Assembly (NCBI GenBank): GCA_025617375.2
Contig: JAMYGW020000001.1
Span: 310,001 to 374,000 of the forward strand
Source: Acarospora socialis
Taxonomy: Eukaryota > Ascomycota > Lecanoromycetes > Acarosporales > Acarosporaceae
DNA: 64,000 nucleotides
Direction: 5' to 3'
How positions within the stretch are numbered: the first letter of the stretch is position 1; each line of letters begins with the position of its first letter. The translations under genes and the position numbers were made by a program. The notes beneath the pieces are model-generated. The model was not told the DNA's origin, did not search any database, and worked only from the letters and a program-made list of their open reading frames with translations. This document shows positions 37,301-49,219 of the stretch, one piece after another.

Positions 37301-38238
37301 GTCATGCTGTGACACAGAACGAACGATGCTGCTTAGTTTCTCTAGATACGACTCAGTGGCTGCCGCGCGGGATACTTCATGATTGCCTTTCCCTACCTAA
37401 ATCGAGCACGTTACCACCTCGACTGGTATCTAGACCCAACGGCGCATTACACGTAGGACAGTACTGCGATTCGAACTCTTTTATATACTCGTAAAAACAA
37501 GCCTCATGTGACACATGACCGCAAGAAAATTGGAGGATGCGTTCGCCGCGGAGCGTGTGTTCCAAGGGTTCTTCGCAGACGGCGCACTCGCTGCCGATGA
37601 AAGTCCTCTCCCTTCTTGTTCGTGTTCGTTCAATGTCGAGCATCCCGGCCATGGGTCTGCCCGAGCGCCAATTGAAAGACGTCTGGGTGGGGTTGCTGTA
37701 CACCGGTGGTCGTATTGTTTGTGCTGGGCGCACCGAGAAGTTTTTGTTCGCCGGTGTCTGAGAAGTGGGTTGCCGCCGCGACGCCGGTTGAATTGATGCA
37801 CTGGGTTCCTGCGATTGATATGCGGGTCTCAAGGTGGAAATATTCGAAGTGTGAGACACTTGACGACTGTAAGGCTGACGGACAGGTGCTTCCTTCGAGA
37901 AGCCTAAGAGGTAGGCCGAAAGAAATTAGCATGATCCACCACGAATGCATATGCAGCTCGGCGAACACTGGTGTCAACGTCTTGGTGATGGGAAATGAGG
38001 TTGTCGGTGATTCCATACCGTTCTGGTGCACCACCGGCTCGCGGCGTGAGTAGGTTCGGTGTTGCCCTTCGACTCGCTTGTTGGTAGAGGATAGCAAGCC
38101 GAGCTGATGCAACTTGTCCACCGGAGTTTTGATGTTGGCGTTGTTATTGTTGCTGCTGCTACCAGACCTTGATGGAGCCGGGCGATGGGACGAAGGATGT
38201 TTATTAGACATGGACATAGGAGAGAAAGCTGGAGCCAA
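34304..38238 (-). CDS. RING-PH-vWA protein, Far1/Ste5-like
   Basis: Seven exons, 38238-38019, 37903-37397, 37341-36651, 36599-36373, 36318-35607, 35521-35217 and 35160-34304, give 1172 aa. A RING-H2-type domain lies at about residues 180-235 (CAVCEEPLEHTLRG...FSCGHVSHEAC...CPTCNAPL). A PH-like region (FGKLRLYGTIRVGKDRHSWQ) follows near residue 475, then a von Willebrand A domain (VPLDLVMVIPVSSSMQGLK near 665) whose metal site is degenerate (PVSSS in place of DxSxS). This RING-PH-vWA order is that of the yeast pheromone scaffolds Far1/Ste5 and their filamentous relatives, so a role in polarity or MAP-kinase signalling is inferred. One intron (35216-35161) has a GCAAGT donor; another (36372-36319, 54 nt) is in frame and stop-free. 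Confidence 0.85.
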
Positions 38239-41200
38239 TATTGGTTGGATTGGGCCAGACTACTGTGGGTTCCGGTGCACAGGACGAGGACGGATCCGTA
38301 ATAAGGTAATTAAGACCCTTGCCAGTCGAATGGTGATGGCTTACCTACCTGGGTAGTGTGGGAGTTGGTCTCGGTAGGTACAGAGTAAGATACGAATGCT
38401 CATCTAAGAATAAAATATTTAGGCATTGCCAGAATAATAGATAGTACAGTAGAGTACAAGTATGAGTATTGGTCTGTTCATCATGGGGGATCAGGCCGTT
38501 TTTTCTTTCTTTTCAATGCGGCTTGACCCTGTCCGCGTAGACACTCCAGAGCCAGGCTGATGTGGGCTATGTAAGGGACTCACGAAGCGTACCGTGTCAC
38601 CTGTGCGATGATAGATGGTATATGCCTATGCCGTACTCGTAATTCGCTACCGACAGCTTGTCCTCAAGTGTGCCGGCCAGCCAGTGACAAGGGCAGGAAG
38701 AATGAGCGCGAGGGTGGGCTTCTCTGGGATCATTTGCTCGGTTGGAAGAGAAAATGATTTAGCCCCCTTCGCAAGCAGCAGGGAAAAAGGGACATGGACA
38801 TGGCACAGTAGCCAGGTCGCTAGTTTGGAGTAGCGGGGGAGAAGGAAAAGAATTATTAGCAGATGATGCTCGAATTCGAATTGGGTTGTGAGACTAAGGT
38901 AGATAGTGAGGAGCGGAAGAAAGCCATGCGAATGCGACTGCGATCAGTTGTTGTGCACAGTGAGGGCCCAAGGCAGATGATGCCTGTAAGCCACGAGCGA
39001 TAGGGCCCGGGACTACTGACCGGGGGTGGGTAAGGTCACAACGTGGGAAAGGTCAGGTCAGCACACGAGTACTCTTGTACATACTCAAAAGTACAATTAC
39101 GGAGGACACATACACATACAGATAACTGCTAAGTTTAAAACCCACTCAGCTCCTGCCGACAAGGGTGGCTGGATCGCGCAACGCCAACGTCTTTCCGTCC
39201 TTCCACACTGGAAAACCATTTCCCGTATCCAATCAGCGAACGACTCGAATGATGGAGGGAAGCACAAGTTTATTTGCATCTCAATTCTAAGCTGATCTGT
39301 TGCAAAGTATTCGTACAGACTTCGGAATAATCTCGAAGCCCCCAAACTTAAGGTACTTATGATCACATCATGATGACGCTGTCTCTTCTCTACTCATCTC
39401 TTATGAACATCAAGACTACGTGCGGCAATACTTACTCAGAAGGTTACTTGCCTTATGTTTTCCCTCTAAATCGACAAGTGCTAACTGTACTCCACCAGCA
39501 CTAAGGCAGTGCTAGCACACCCAGGTAGCTGCAGAACTACCTTAGCATTGGGCTCTGTGGTGGCAGGAATCTAGGTAGGTTCTCCCTAGAAGGTTCGTCG
39601 GTCCGGACAAGGGAAGAAGGGGAGGGAAGAAAAGAGAGATTGTGCGCGAAGGCTGGGTATTACCATCTCATCTCCGTAGAAGATGTGAAGACGGTTGAGC
39701 TGAAATTGTCATCTCCCTTGGTTATACACCCTTCCTGTGCAAACAGATAAGCGATAGATAGATAGATAACGTTGCTGCAGGAGAAGGATGTCGACAGTGA
39801 TGTCGTTGGAGTCTGAAACGCCATCCTGCCGTTAGTGATAAGTGCGCGGTGGCTCTCAAGGTGTGCGTTGCAGAAGCTTCCAGGTTTGCCAGGATGCATG
39901 CCGGGCCGGTGCACACATGAGACTGCCTCCGCAGCAGACCACCTGAACTGGGATAAGGCTTGCATCGAGGTATGCTTAAACTCCACGACTTTTGCACAAG
40001 GAAGACGAGTAACTACGGGATACCGCCACCAGTTCCCCATTTGCTTGGGCCGTCTATCAAAGTACTGCTCTTCTCCGTATGCCTTCATTTCGCCTTTGGC
40101 AATATACATAATTCGGAGATGAAGCCGCCCTTTTGCAGTCCAACACGAGATATCAAAGGGTGTCCGCTTCACAGCTTTTACGAGCTGTGCATTTGGGCCC
40201 CCTTCATTACGAAGCATAGACGAAGAAATGCGACATGGGGGCCAGAACGATGTCGTGCACAAGTAGCACAGCAGTTGCGAACCTGTAGATAACCAGAAGC
40301 TGCTCGATGTACGGAGTAAATCTTCCGCAGATTTGGTGCGATGAAGCCGTGTAACTTCGCAACATTTAATATCTGGTCAAAGGTATAACGGGCAGGTGAC
40401 AAGGTATCCTCAAGCTGATCGCAAGTCAGGTTGTAGGTCTGCACATGAGCGCGGGAAGATCCTAAAAGGTTCTAGGTTTCGAGTTTGGTCATGGCAACCA
40501 CATCGGACCGTGTTGATCTTGACTGTTCCTCCAAGACTACTGCCCCGCAATCCCATCATCATGAACCATTGCTAACTTACGTCGACCCATCTCGGAGCCA
40601 GGTCATCCTGACTGAGTGGACCGGACCTGCGTCGGAAGTTTCTAGCCAACGCTCGAGTGTCCTTAGTTATGGCAACAACGCCTTCGACGCCGTGGCTTTG
40701 ACCATCGCCGCATTCTGTCCACGTCCCCGGAGCCGAAGCCCGCCCTTCGCAACGGAACCAGATTGGGCGTTACCGAGTCAGTCTTGCATTATTTGCGGGC
40801 CATATCATCCAGTTGTAACCAAACGTTACTACGTCACTTTAGCTGGCGAGAGCTGCACGCAATTCAAGCCCTGTGTGCAATGCCTTTTCTCCGCGATTCT
40901 GCGGCGGTAATGGGGCCATATCGGGATGATTGGACGTGCTCTTTTCGCAAGGCAGTCAAGCATCTACCCGCATGGCGTCAGCTGCGTGCCGTCCTCTTCT
41001 ACGAGTGTTACGAGGGGACTGAGCGTGCGAGCTGAGAAGCTGCGCCATCTCATCTATTTCGATTACTCGTAATTCGTGTGGTCACCCGCCGAGTCCTTAT
41101 TTTTTATTGTAACTAGTCGGAAACCTCCAAGTTCCAACTCATATTGCCCGCGTCGAGTCGATTACCAAAGAGAGAGGGCTTTGTCTTTGCAAATCGATCA

Positions 41201-43209
41201 CTGGCGCATCGATCAAGTATCGGCCAATTCGTGCGGTTCTGCGATCTACTGCACCATGTCGCTTCGTCCCGTCATTGGTGCGAACACCACGGCATTGACG
41301 TACTACTGTAATGACCTTGTTGCGATCATGTTTCGCGTATCGGATATTCGTATGGAAAGTGTGTGTGCTCACGTTTCTTTTGACTAACAAAAAACCATCT
41401 CCATCGAAAGCATCCTACTCTTCCATCATTGCCAGTGCCGTCATTGGCTGAACAAAACCAGATTGATTTCCTCTGCGATTGTTGCCACGCGCTCAGAGTC
41501 TGGTGGCGCTCTCAAGCCACATACAAGGGCCCAAGGAGGTCGATTATTGCGAGCTCCAAGATCGATCATCTGCGCACGTTGCGCTGCCAATGGACCAATG
41601 TGGATGGATGTTCAGCCAGGTTAACCGTAGCTTCGAACGATGTTTAAGCCGCAACTTCATGAAAATGCAACTAGCCCTATAATTGGCCGTGCCACTCAAG
41701 ACCAACAAAGCATATGCCGAAGTCAACCACCTAAGGAATGACAGAAGCACGCCAAACAAAGACGTTGAAGCCGTACTATCAGGACACATACCTTACGTAT
41801 TACTCCAGAGTCACTCGATCGGTACTCCGTACGACGTGGTATCTCGGAACTGTGGACATTTATCTTACTGTGAACACTATCAAGCGACAACCAAAGAATT
41901 TCCGGGTTCTCAGTACACTGAGTTCTCTTTGCTAAGCCGATTCTTTTTCCTGCGAAGTTTCCCTCTCAGGTTGTGCAGTGGTGCATTCGCTCTTAGACAT
42001 TTATGGGCTGAGACCTTCATGGAGGCAATGTCATAAATCGCAACTTCTAATGCTCCATCACTTCTGGTATTTCTTACTGTTGACAGGCCAGCCATGCTGT
42101 TTCCTCTCTGTCCTGATTGTGGTACAGTCATCTTACGCAAGTAACCAGGCTCTAGCACGTTTTTGCTATCTACAGTATTTCCAGATTACATGTTTTAATT
42201 CATTGAAAGCAGAAAGCTATCTAGGCGTCCGCTGGGGGCATCAGTGCCGCTATATAGAGATACCGCTCGTTTCCAACTTTGCGAATTCTACAGTCATTCC
42301 AAACATGTCTGACTTCAGGGACGAGCAAGATGTATTGTGTTAGGCGTTCTAGATTGTCGATAGTGGAAGCTCCCTCGATGGATGCCAGAACCTTTGAATA
42401 AATTATGCATGACCGGGGGAGAATGTCAACTACTGGTCACGGAGGAGCTCAGAGGATACATGTACAGAGAACGAAAGTAATCCTCTGCGGTCAACAGGAA
42501 TTTAATGGATGCTCTGGACACGACTTCCCGGGGTTCCGATATGTACAGCGATGAGCCGCAAACACGCCCATGCCCTATCGACAATGTTGGCTTTGTGGCT
42601 CATGCAATGCACAAGGAATTGGAGATCCATGACGCGATCCTGTCGCTTAACAGCAGATAATGCACGAGGAGGAATGTGTTATGTGTGGAATCGAAGTCAA
42701 AATATAGATGCTCGCGCAGCGAAAGGAAAAGTTCACAGTTTACGCTTACTTGAGGGCTTTTGACGACGTGACTCGGGCTGGGCGTGTTGTTACCGGGTTG
42801 GGACCGGGACGAGTCAAATTCTTGGTTCAGATCTTGCTGGAGTAGCGATACAGCTAAAAAACTGATATGTTCTACAAGATAGAGCAGCAGGGCATTCCTT
42901 TCAAGTTTATCGTGCTCATCGTAGTGCAATTCCTCAATCAAACAACAGTTGAAATTTATTAGTACACCGCTGTGAGTGATATGAACGTCTTTACGCGTAG
43001 ACCGGTAGTCAGTGTTTGACGTTCAGGACGCTGCACTCTTCTCAAACGCCACCTACGCCAAAGTAATCGGAGCATTTAACCCTAAATCCAGGCCCCAGTG
43101 CCCGGACAAAAAGGTCGCTTAGTCAGCAAGCTTATTTTAGCTTCGTCATCTCACCCCAACGGACAACGCTTTGCCTGGACTGAACTCCGAACATCATCTG
43201 AGCTCCACA
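38239..43209. other. Long gene-poor region
   Basis: About 5 kb without a gene I can support. Several ORFs of 100-200 codons occur on both strands (for example 40262-39660 minus and 40485-40910 plus), but none resembles a known family, none joins into a spliced model with matching phases, and all have frequent flanking stops. AGGTAGGT-type motifs occur near 38,344 and 39,575, and a GATA microsatellite near 39,756. It could be decayed sequence, a long regulatory region for PDA1 or the Far1-like gene, or host unrecognised orphan genes. Confidence 0.5.
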
Positions 43210-44628
43210 ATGTTCAGCAGAACACTCAGGACAAGTCGAGCTTCGCCGCTCCGGAGAAAAGCGTTTGTGCCTCTCGAACGGCGTACAGTCACCACCGATG
43301 CAGCATCCTCACACACAGAGAGGGAGAACGTGCCCGAAGTAAGTCCGCAAAGCTCCGGAGGTCGACGAACCTGCCTATACTAATGCCACTCTTGTGCTGT
43401 AGGAAGATGAGAAAGAGTTTGAGGTCAGGCTCTCGGATGAGAGTTTCGAGACCTACGAATTAGACCCGCCGCCCTATACTCTCAACACCACGAAGAAGGA
43501 GCTCAAGAGAATGTACTACGACATGGTCACCATTCGGTAGGGCACCCTCGACTTCCAACATTGAGAAGAGGATTAACACCACTACACCAGGCGAATGGAA
43601 ATGGCCGCCGACAGACTCTACAAGGAGAAGAAGATCCGCGGGTTCTGCCATCTGTCCACCGGCCAAGAAGCGGTAGCAGCCGGCATCGAGCATGCCATCA
43701 CCAAAGAAGATCACGTCATCACCGCCTACCGATGTCACGGCTTCGCTCTCATGCGAGGAGGCACCGTCCGATCCATCATTGGCGAGCTTCTCGGCCGGAG
43801 AGAAGGCATTGCGTACGGCAAAGGCGGATCGATGCACATGTTCGCCAAGGGCTTCTACGGCGGTAACGGCATCGTCGGCGCACAGGTCCCGGTCGGCGCC
43901 GGTCTGGCTTTCGCGAACCAGTACTTAGGAACAGACAACACGACCCTCGCGCTCTACGGCGATGGCGCCTCGAACCAAGGGCAGGTGTTTGAGGCCTTCA
44001 ACATGGCGAAGCTGTGGAATCTACCGATCATTTTCGGATGCGAGAGTAAGCAGCCACAACCCACCTCATCTATCTCAACCCCGTCATATCCTCACCGCTA
44101 ACGACATTCCCCCTCCCCACAGACAACAAATACGGCATGGGCACCGCCGCCAACCGCGCCGCCGCCCTAACGGACTACTACAAGCGCGGGCAATACATCC
44201 CCGGGCTGAAGGTCAACGGCATGGACATCCTGGCCGTCAAAGCGGCCGTGCAGTACGGGCGCGAGTACACGCGCGCGGGCCACGGCCCGCTCGTCTTCGA
44301 ATACGTCACGTACCGCTACGGCGGGCACAGCATGTCCGACCCGGGCACGACGTACCGCACGCGCGAGGAGATCCAGCGCATGCGCAGCACCAACGACCCC
44401 ATTGCCGGCTTGAAGCAGAAGCTGCTCGACTGGGGCGTCACGAGCGAGGAGGAGCTGAAGGGCATCGATAAGGAGGCCCGAGCCCACGTCGATGCCGAGG
44501 TCGCCGAGGCCGAGAAGATGAAGGAGCCCGAGCCCACGCCGAGGATCCTGTATGAGGATATCTACGTTAGGGGCAGCGAGCCGCCGTTTATGAGGGGAAG
44601 GGTGCCGGAGGAGGATTTTTATTATTGA
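43210..44628 (+). CDS. pda1: Pyruvate dehydrogenase E1 component subunit alpha
   Basis: Four exons, 43210-43338, 43403-43536, 43591-44045 and 44123-44628, give 407 aa. It is the thiamine-diphosphate E1 alpha subunit of the mitochondrial pyruvate dehydrogenase complex, converting pyruvate to an acetyl group for E2. A presequence ([19 protein letters not shown]) is followed by [37 protein letters not shown] and [11 protein letters not shown]. The ThDP motif runs from GDGASNQGQ (near 211) to NN (near 240). The regulatory phosphorylation loop [12 protein letters not shown] lies near residue 308. The chosen start gives the expected presequence; an upstream GTG-type frame extension is not used. It is convergent with HAT1, stops 235 bp apart. 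Confidence 0.97.
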
Positions 44629-44863
44629 GGCTTGGTTTTGCGGGGACGGGCTTCTCTGTGCTTGATGCTTTGTTCGATTGTAGCATAGTGTAATGCGTGT
44701 TCTCAAAATGGGAGAATTGAGGGTTCGGAGCAGATGATTCGATGCTTGACCGTCGTTCTGTACCGCGTTCATTGGCAGGTTGATAGGGCAATGGGTTTAG
44801 AAAGGTTTCCGTAACTTCATGCTCTATACATGACGACCGCACATTACAGTACTCAACGCGACG

Positions 44864-46569
44864 CTAGGTCTTCGGCCTCTTCGGCAGCGTCGCCTCTCCC
44901 TCTCCCATCTCGTCATCCTCATCGTCATCCTCCTCGATGACCTTCCTCTTCGCCCTCCCCGTCTTCTCACCCCAATTCCTCCCCGCACTTCCCTCCCCCT
45001 CACCCGCCCCCCTCCCCTGCAAAGCCCTCAGCAACCGCTCATAATCCCCCTGCAGCGTGCCGACCGTCTCCTCCAACTTATCGATCCGCTCCAACCGATC
45101 CAGCTGCATCAGCTGATCGCGATGCTTCCTATAGATCCGCTGCTTGACCAACAACCGCCACCAGTAGTACGCGCGATCGTTCTCGTCCGTCGCGCGCCCT
45201 CGCCGCGTGAGTCGCGCCGTCGATTGCCGATGCGAGGGCGGGATGCGCGACAGCAGGTGCAGCTCGACGAGACGCGCGAATTGGCGCGGGGCGAGCTTCG
45301 CGGCTTTGCGGAGGGAGGCGAGGAGTGGGAGGTCGAGGAGGGCGGAGGTGGGGACGAGGCCGCGGCGTGTTGGGGGGCGCTTGCTGCCGGTGGTGCTGGT
45401 GGCGGTAGAGGGGAGGGTGGGGGTCGTGTTGAGGGTTATGCGGGAGAAGACGCCGGTGGAGGTGAGGCGAGTGTGGTCGCAGAAGTCGCGGAGGTCGTCA
45501 AAGGCTTCGTTGGGGTCTTCGACAGTGATTTCGGTGCAGGTTGGGTCGGAGAGGAAGAGGGTTGTCATGGTGTTGTAGAGGTGCGTGCCGTGGCCGAAGG
45601 ATTGGTGGGGTGGGAGGATGAGGAATTGTGAGATGCGTTCGCGGCAGGGCAGTGTGGAGGGGGAGAGGGGCGTGGGTGGGGGGAGGGTGAAGTCGTGGAC
45701 TTTGTAGGGTTGGATCGCTTTGGGTGGGGTCGAGGGAGGGGTGGGAGGGGTGGAGGCGATGTATGTGTAGAAGCGGTAAGATGTTGAGTAGCCAACGAGA
45801 GAGTATGGGGAGGCTGCGGGGTTTGGGAGGCTGGAGAGCTTCTCATATCTGATGGGCTTTAGTCAGTGGATATTTGATGGCACAAAGTTGGAGAAGACGT
45901 ACACGAAGAAGACTTTCCATCTCTCGATTGTCCATTCCTGGTCGTCCAGATTGAGAGGTGTGCCTCCTTCGATGAAGAAAGATACGAAGACTTGCATGCG
46001 CTGGAGGACCCGCTGAACCGCAGGATCTTTCAGCTCTCCGCACCATATCTCGAACTGCCTCCCTTTGCTCGTGTAAGAGTTGACTTGCTTGCCCGGAGGC
46101 CGGAAGTCCTTTGCGGATGTGTCTGTTTGGATATGCGCATTGAACTTTGCAATCTTATCAAAGGCGGCTGCGGTCGATCTTATCAGTCATGATGACTCTC
46201 GATCTAGAAGTGGGCTATGTACAGGGTGGTAACCACCCTTTAAGAGTTTCTTCGATATCCGCTGCCTTCGTCTCTCCAACCGTCTTGAACTTCTTTTCGT
46301 AAGTTGTCTCAACGTGAGGCTGGAGGTCGTGGGCGGCAAAGCGGAGATTGATACGAAGGCCTTGGTAGCCAAATATTCTCTCCTCTTCGCCGAATATTGG
46401 ATAAGTGAACCGTGGTTGAAAGGTAGATAACGTCATCGGAGTGTCAACGCCTTGTTGTAGGATCGATATCTCTACCGCTTCGTTGGCGTCGGAGGACCCT
46501 ATGACCGTTCAGCTGGAATCCCTCACTTATCCCATCGTCGGTAGCCTAACACTCATCTTGCTCTGCCAT
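44864..46569 (-). CDS. hat1: Histone acetyltransferase type B catalytic subunit HAT1
   Basis: Four exons, 46569-46551, 46498-46223, 46167-45903 and 45848-44864, give 514 aa. HAT1 acetylates newly made histone H4 (Lys5/Lys12) in complex with the Hat2/RbAp WD40 protein. The N-terminus reads MAEQDEWSSDANEAVEIS, with FTYPIFGEEERIFGYQGLRI following. The substrate and CoA-binding parts include PLNLDDQEWTIERWKVFFVY, SLVGYSTSYRFYTY and the GNAT motif ISQFLILPPHQSFGHGTHLY near residues 255-275. The ending is acidic and basic and probably disordered. The 19-nt first exon was placed because the resulting EWSSDANEA matches family N-termini. The protein is longer than yeast HAT1 mainly at the C-terminus. 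Confidence 0.93.
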
Positions 46570-46957
46570 AATGGTTTGTGTTTCAATCGGTCAAGCGACC
46601 ATTTACGGATGATGACTGGGAATACGCGTTGGTGCTGGCGCGAGAACCGCGCTAGTGTCGATCATAGGTCTTGGCTTTACCGTCGGAGCACACAAACTCA
46701 GCGTCGTCTTCTCAACCACGACCTCTTGATTTGTGAGCATTCTGAACGGAACAGAGTTTCTGACTTGATTGTAGAAAAGGACAGAATTCTTCGCCCCAGC
46801 TCATTTCACATCCATATACTGGATTCCCGGTGCTTAGGGCTCAGGAGTTGGGCTTGCTGATATAAAGGTCACAAAGTACGAGGCACAGCCCACAAGTAAT
46901 TCTGTTGCTTGTAGATGATTATATGATTGTAATAGTTGTTTCCTGTGCCCCTGCGAA
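46570..46957. other. Intergenic between HAT1 and HET-domain gene
   Basis: This is 388 bp containing the probable HAT1 promoter and the end region of the HET-domain gene. It marks the switch from conserved to accessory genes. No other feature recognised. Confidence 0.55.
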
Positions 46958-49072
46958 TCATGCTGTAAATGTCCCCTTGCGGCTGATCGGACGGATATAT
47001 TCTACGACCAAACCGACTCGTTCAAAAACATCAGGTGCTCTCAAGAGCTGCTTCAAACCCATTCTGGAAAGCAGCAGAGCTTTCGGTAAAAGGGACGGCG
47101 CGAGTACCAAGCCCAAAACATTCTCTTGCCTAGAACTCTGAAGCATTTTCACACACAACACCTGTTCTCCATGCTTCATTGACGCCACTGTACGCTGAAG
47201 AGATCCCGACATATGTTCTGTTCCATCGCCCGATTCGGATGGAGGATTCTGATCCGGGCGGAAATGAATCATATCGCCGTGATTATTCCGGACTCCTATA
47301 GATTGTGGCTCCATGCTTGCTTCTAAGTCAATCGTGGCCACTTGGGCGCAGCCAGTCAAAATCACATATCCACCCATGACTCGCCCGGTCACATCATAGC
47401 CTTCTGCGACACTTAGAGCTTCACAGATATTCACCTGAGCTTCCATTTCAAAGATCCTCGAGTCCCAAATGACCGGGCTCCGGATCGACGCCCACGACCA
47501 CGTCGGCGCAGAGTAAGCTGCGGTTCGCTCGTCATACCGCAGTGCGTACACCCTCCAGCAGAGCAAGCATGGTAGATCTATGAGCCAAAGCCCAGCGAGG
47601 TATGAACATAGGCTCCCGGTGGACTGGAATTTTTTCTGCTATGGCCGAGATTGCCGGGAGTTTGTCGGATTCGAAGGATAGAGTACGAGCGGTGTAGCTG
47701 GAGATAAGCCTCGTCTATAGAGAGACTATCGTCTGGTTTTGAAGTATCCTTGTTGCAGATTCCTGCTGTTGATAATGCTTTTGCTGATCGGATAGGAGCT
47801 TCTGCTGCATCATTACTTGCTCATAGGTGACTTTGGGACCACACCAGTTATCTGCAAGGTCATCTACAAGGAACTCGTGGGATATGTCACCGCACTCACA
47901 GAGCAGTGTTGTCTTGCATTCCCAAACAAGCTCGGCCGATGTGAAATGAGGTATCCTCGGAGACAAAATGCGTTCTTGAGTTGCCCAGGCTCGCGACATC
48001 AACGGATATGTGAGGTCAAAATATGGCTGTGAGACCATAAACTCGGTATGTTCTAGCCTCTCACGTTCACAAATGGGTTGCAGAGCGCCTGTTGCATCAG
48101 TATATACTAATTCCTCGACCCGCGTCCGTTTTACAGGTTCTGATTCCCTTTTCCGAGAAGATAAAAGCCGTTGCCCTTCCCTCGAGACCAGGCAGCTGCA
48201 TGTAGGGTCACGCGACGAGTCCATAGCGATGGTGACAAAAGCATTTTCATAGACTGATGCCATATTAGCTGACTCCTTCTCCCAGTCTTCTCGATCATCC
48301 TGAACAATGCACAGAGAATCGATCCATAGATAGTGTATTCCCAAACCTCGGGTGATGAGAATTGCGTCACGGAAGGCACTTATCAGTATTTCCCAGGGAA
48401 TACCAGCTTTCATTGCCTCAATGGTCGCTTTGGTAGTTTGCAGGTTGCTCACTTTGCCCCAGCAATAGCTGAGGGCCACATAGCTGGCCAGCTCTGCTTG
48501 GGGAATGTGCAGCTTTACATTGACCGGTTCCATCACAATGCCCGAGGTCAAGGACACGGGTCGGTAGGACGCAAAGACGGTGGGACATGCACGACGGATG
48601 TACATTGTTGCATTCGGCGACCCAGCTTCGCGCAAGCTCAAGACATCGCTGACAGTCGAGGATGTTGGATATTTCACCCGCAGCACCTATGACGGGTAAT
48701 AGTATGTCTTTTGCCTTGGGGCGCGTAAAAAGCTCGAGACCGGTGAAATGTTTGCTCGGAAGAAGGTTATACAGAACCCATATCAAAGTAAGGCCAATCT
48801 GACCGTTAATATGCACATAGGTCTGATTTTCATCATCGGAACTGTGGGCGAGACACTACTTCTTCTACAAGCTCCTCATTGAAAAGCAGCATAGCTTCCC
48901 ATATCAGCCCACATGTCGTACACCCACTGGTCGCTGATCTTCTACCCTCTTGAATTGGAATCTCTATGGGCGAACGTAAGTAATCGCTCCGATTCTGAAG
49001 ATGGGTTTCCTCTAGGGTGAGGTTTGTTTTCGAGTCTACCTGTAGGTCATTGCAAATCTCACAAGGTTTCAT
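46958..49072 (-). pseudogene. HET-domain (heterokaryon incompatibility) gene, probably broken
   Basis: HET-domain proteins act in fungal allorecognition and can trigger cell death in fused cells. In order the region shows a Cys-rich N-terminus (PCEICNDL, SGCTTCGLIWEA), CQRCLELARSWVAECN, the HET signature YVALSYCWG, ILITRGLGIHYLWIDSLCIV, NMASVYENAFVTIAMDSS, SRAWATQERILSPR and a C-terminal APTWSWASI. The order and completeness of blocks are normal for the family. However, neighbouring blocks fall in different frames about three times without a good intron between them, while one clear intron (about 117 nt, GTAATG...CTATAG) does exist. I read it as a recently broken family member rather than a working gene. 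Sequencing error or unusual splicing are alternatives. Confidence 0.7.
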
Positions 49073-49219
49073 TTTCGAAGCTTGGTTGAACTCGACTGCT
49101 GGGCCCCTCGGGCCTTTGCCGAAAGTCGGTTGCGGAGGATGCTGCAGCCTCGGCAGGGCACTTGAGCACTTTTCAAGTGTTTCTGGAGGCGAACGCAGAT
49201 ATCTTCAGAGCTTCATAAG

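Noticed and set aside
39660-40262. 200-codon minus ORF in the gene-poor region
   Set aside because: No recognisable motif, no supporting splice or neighbour evidence; kept only as part of the gap note.
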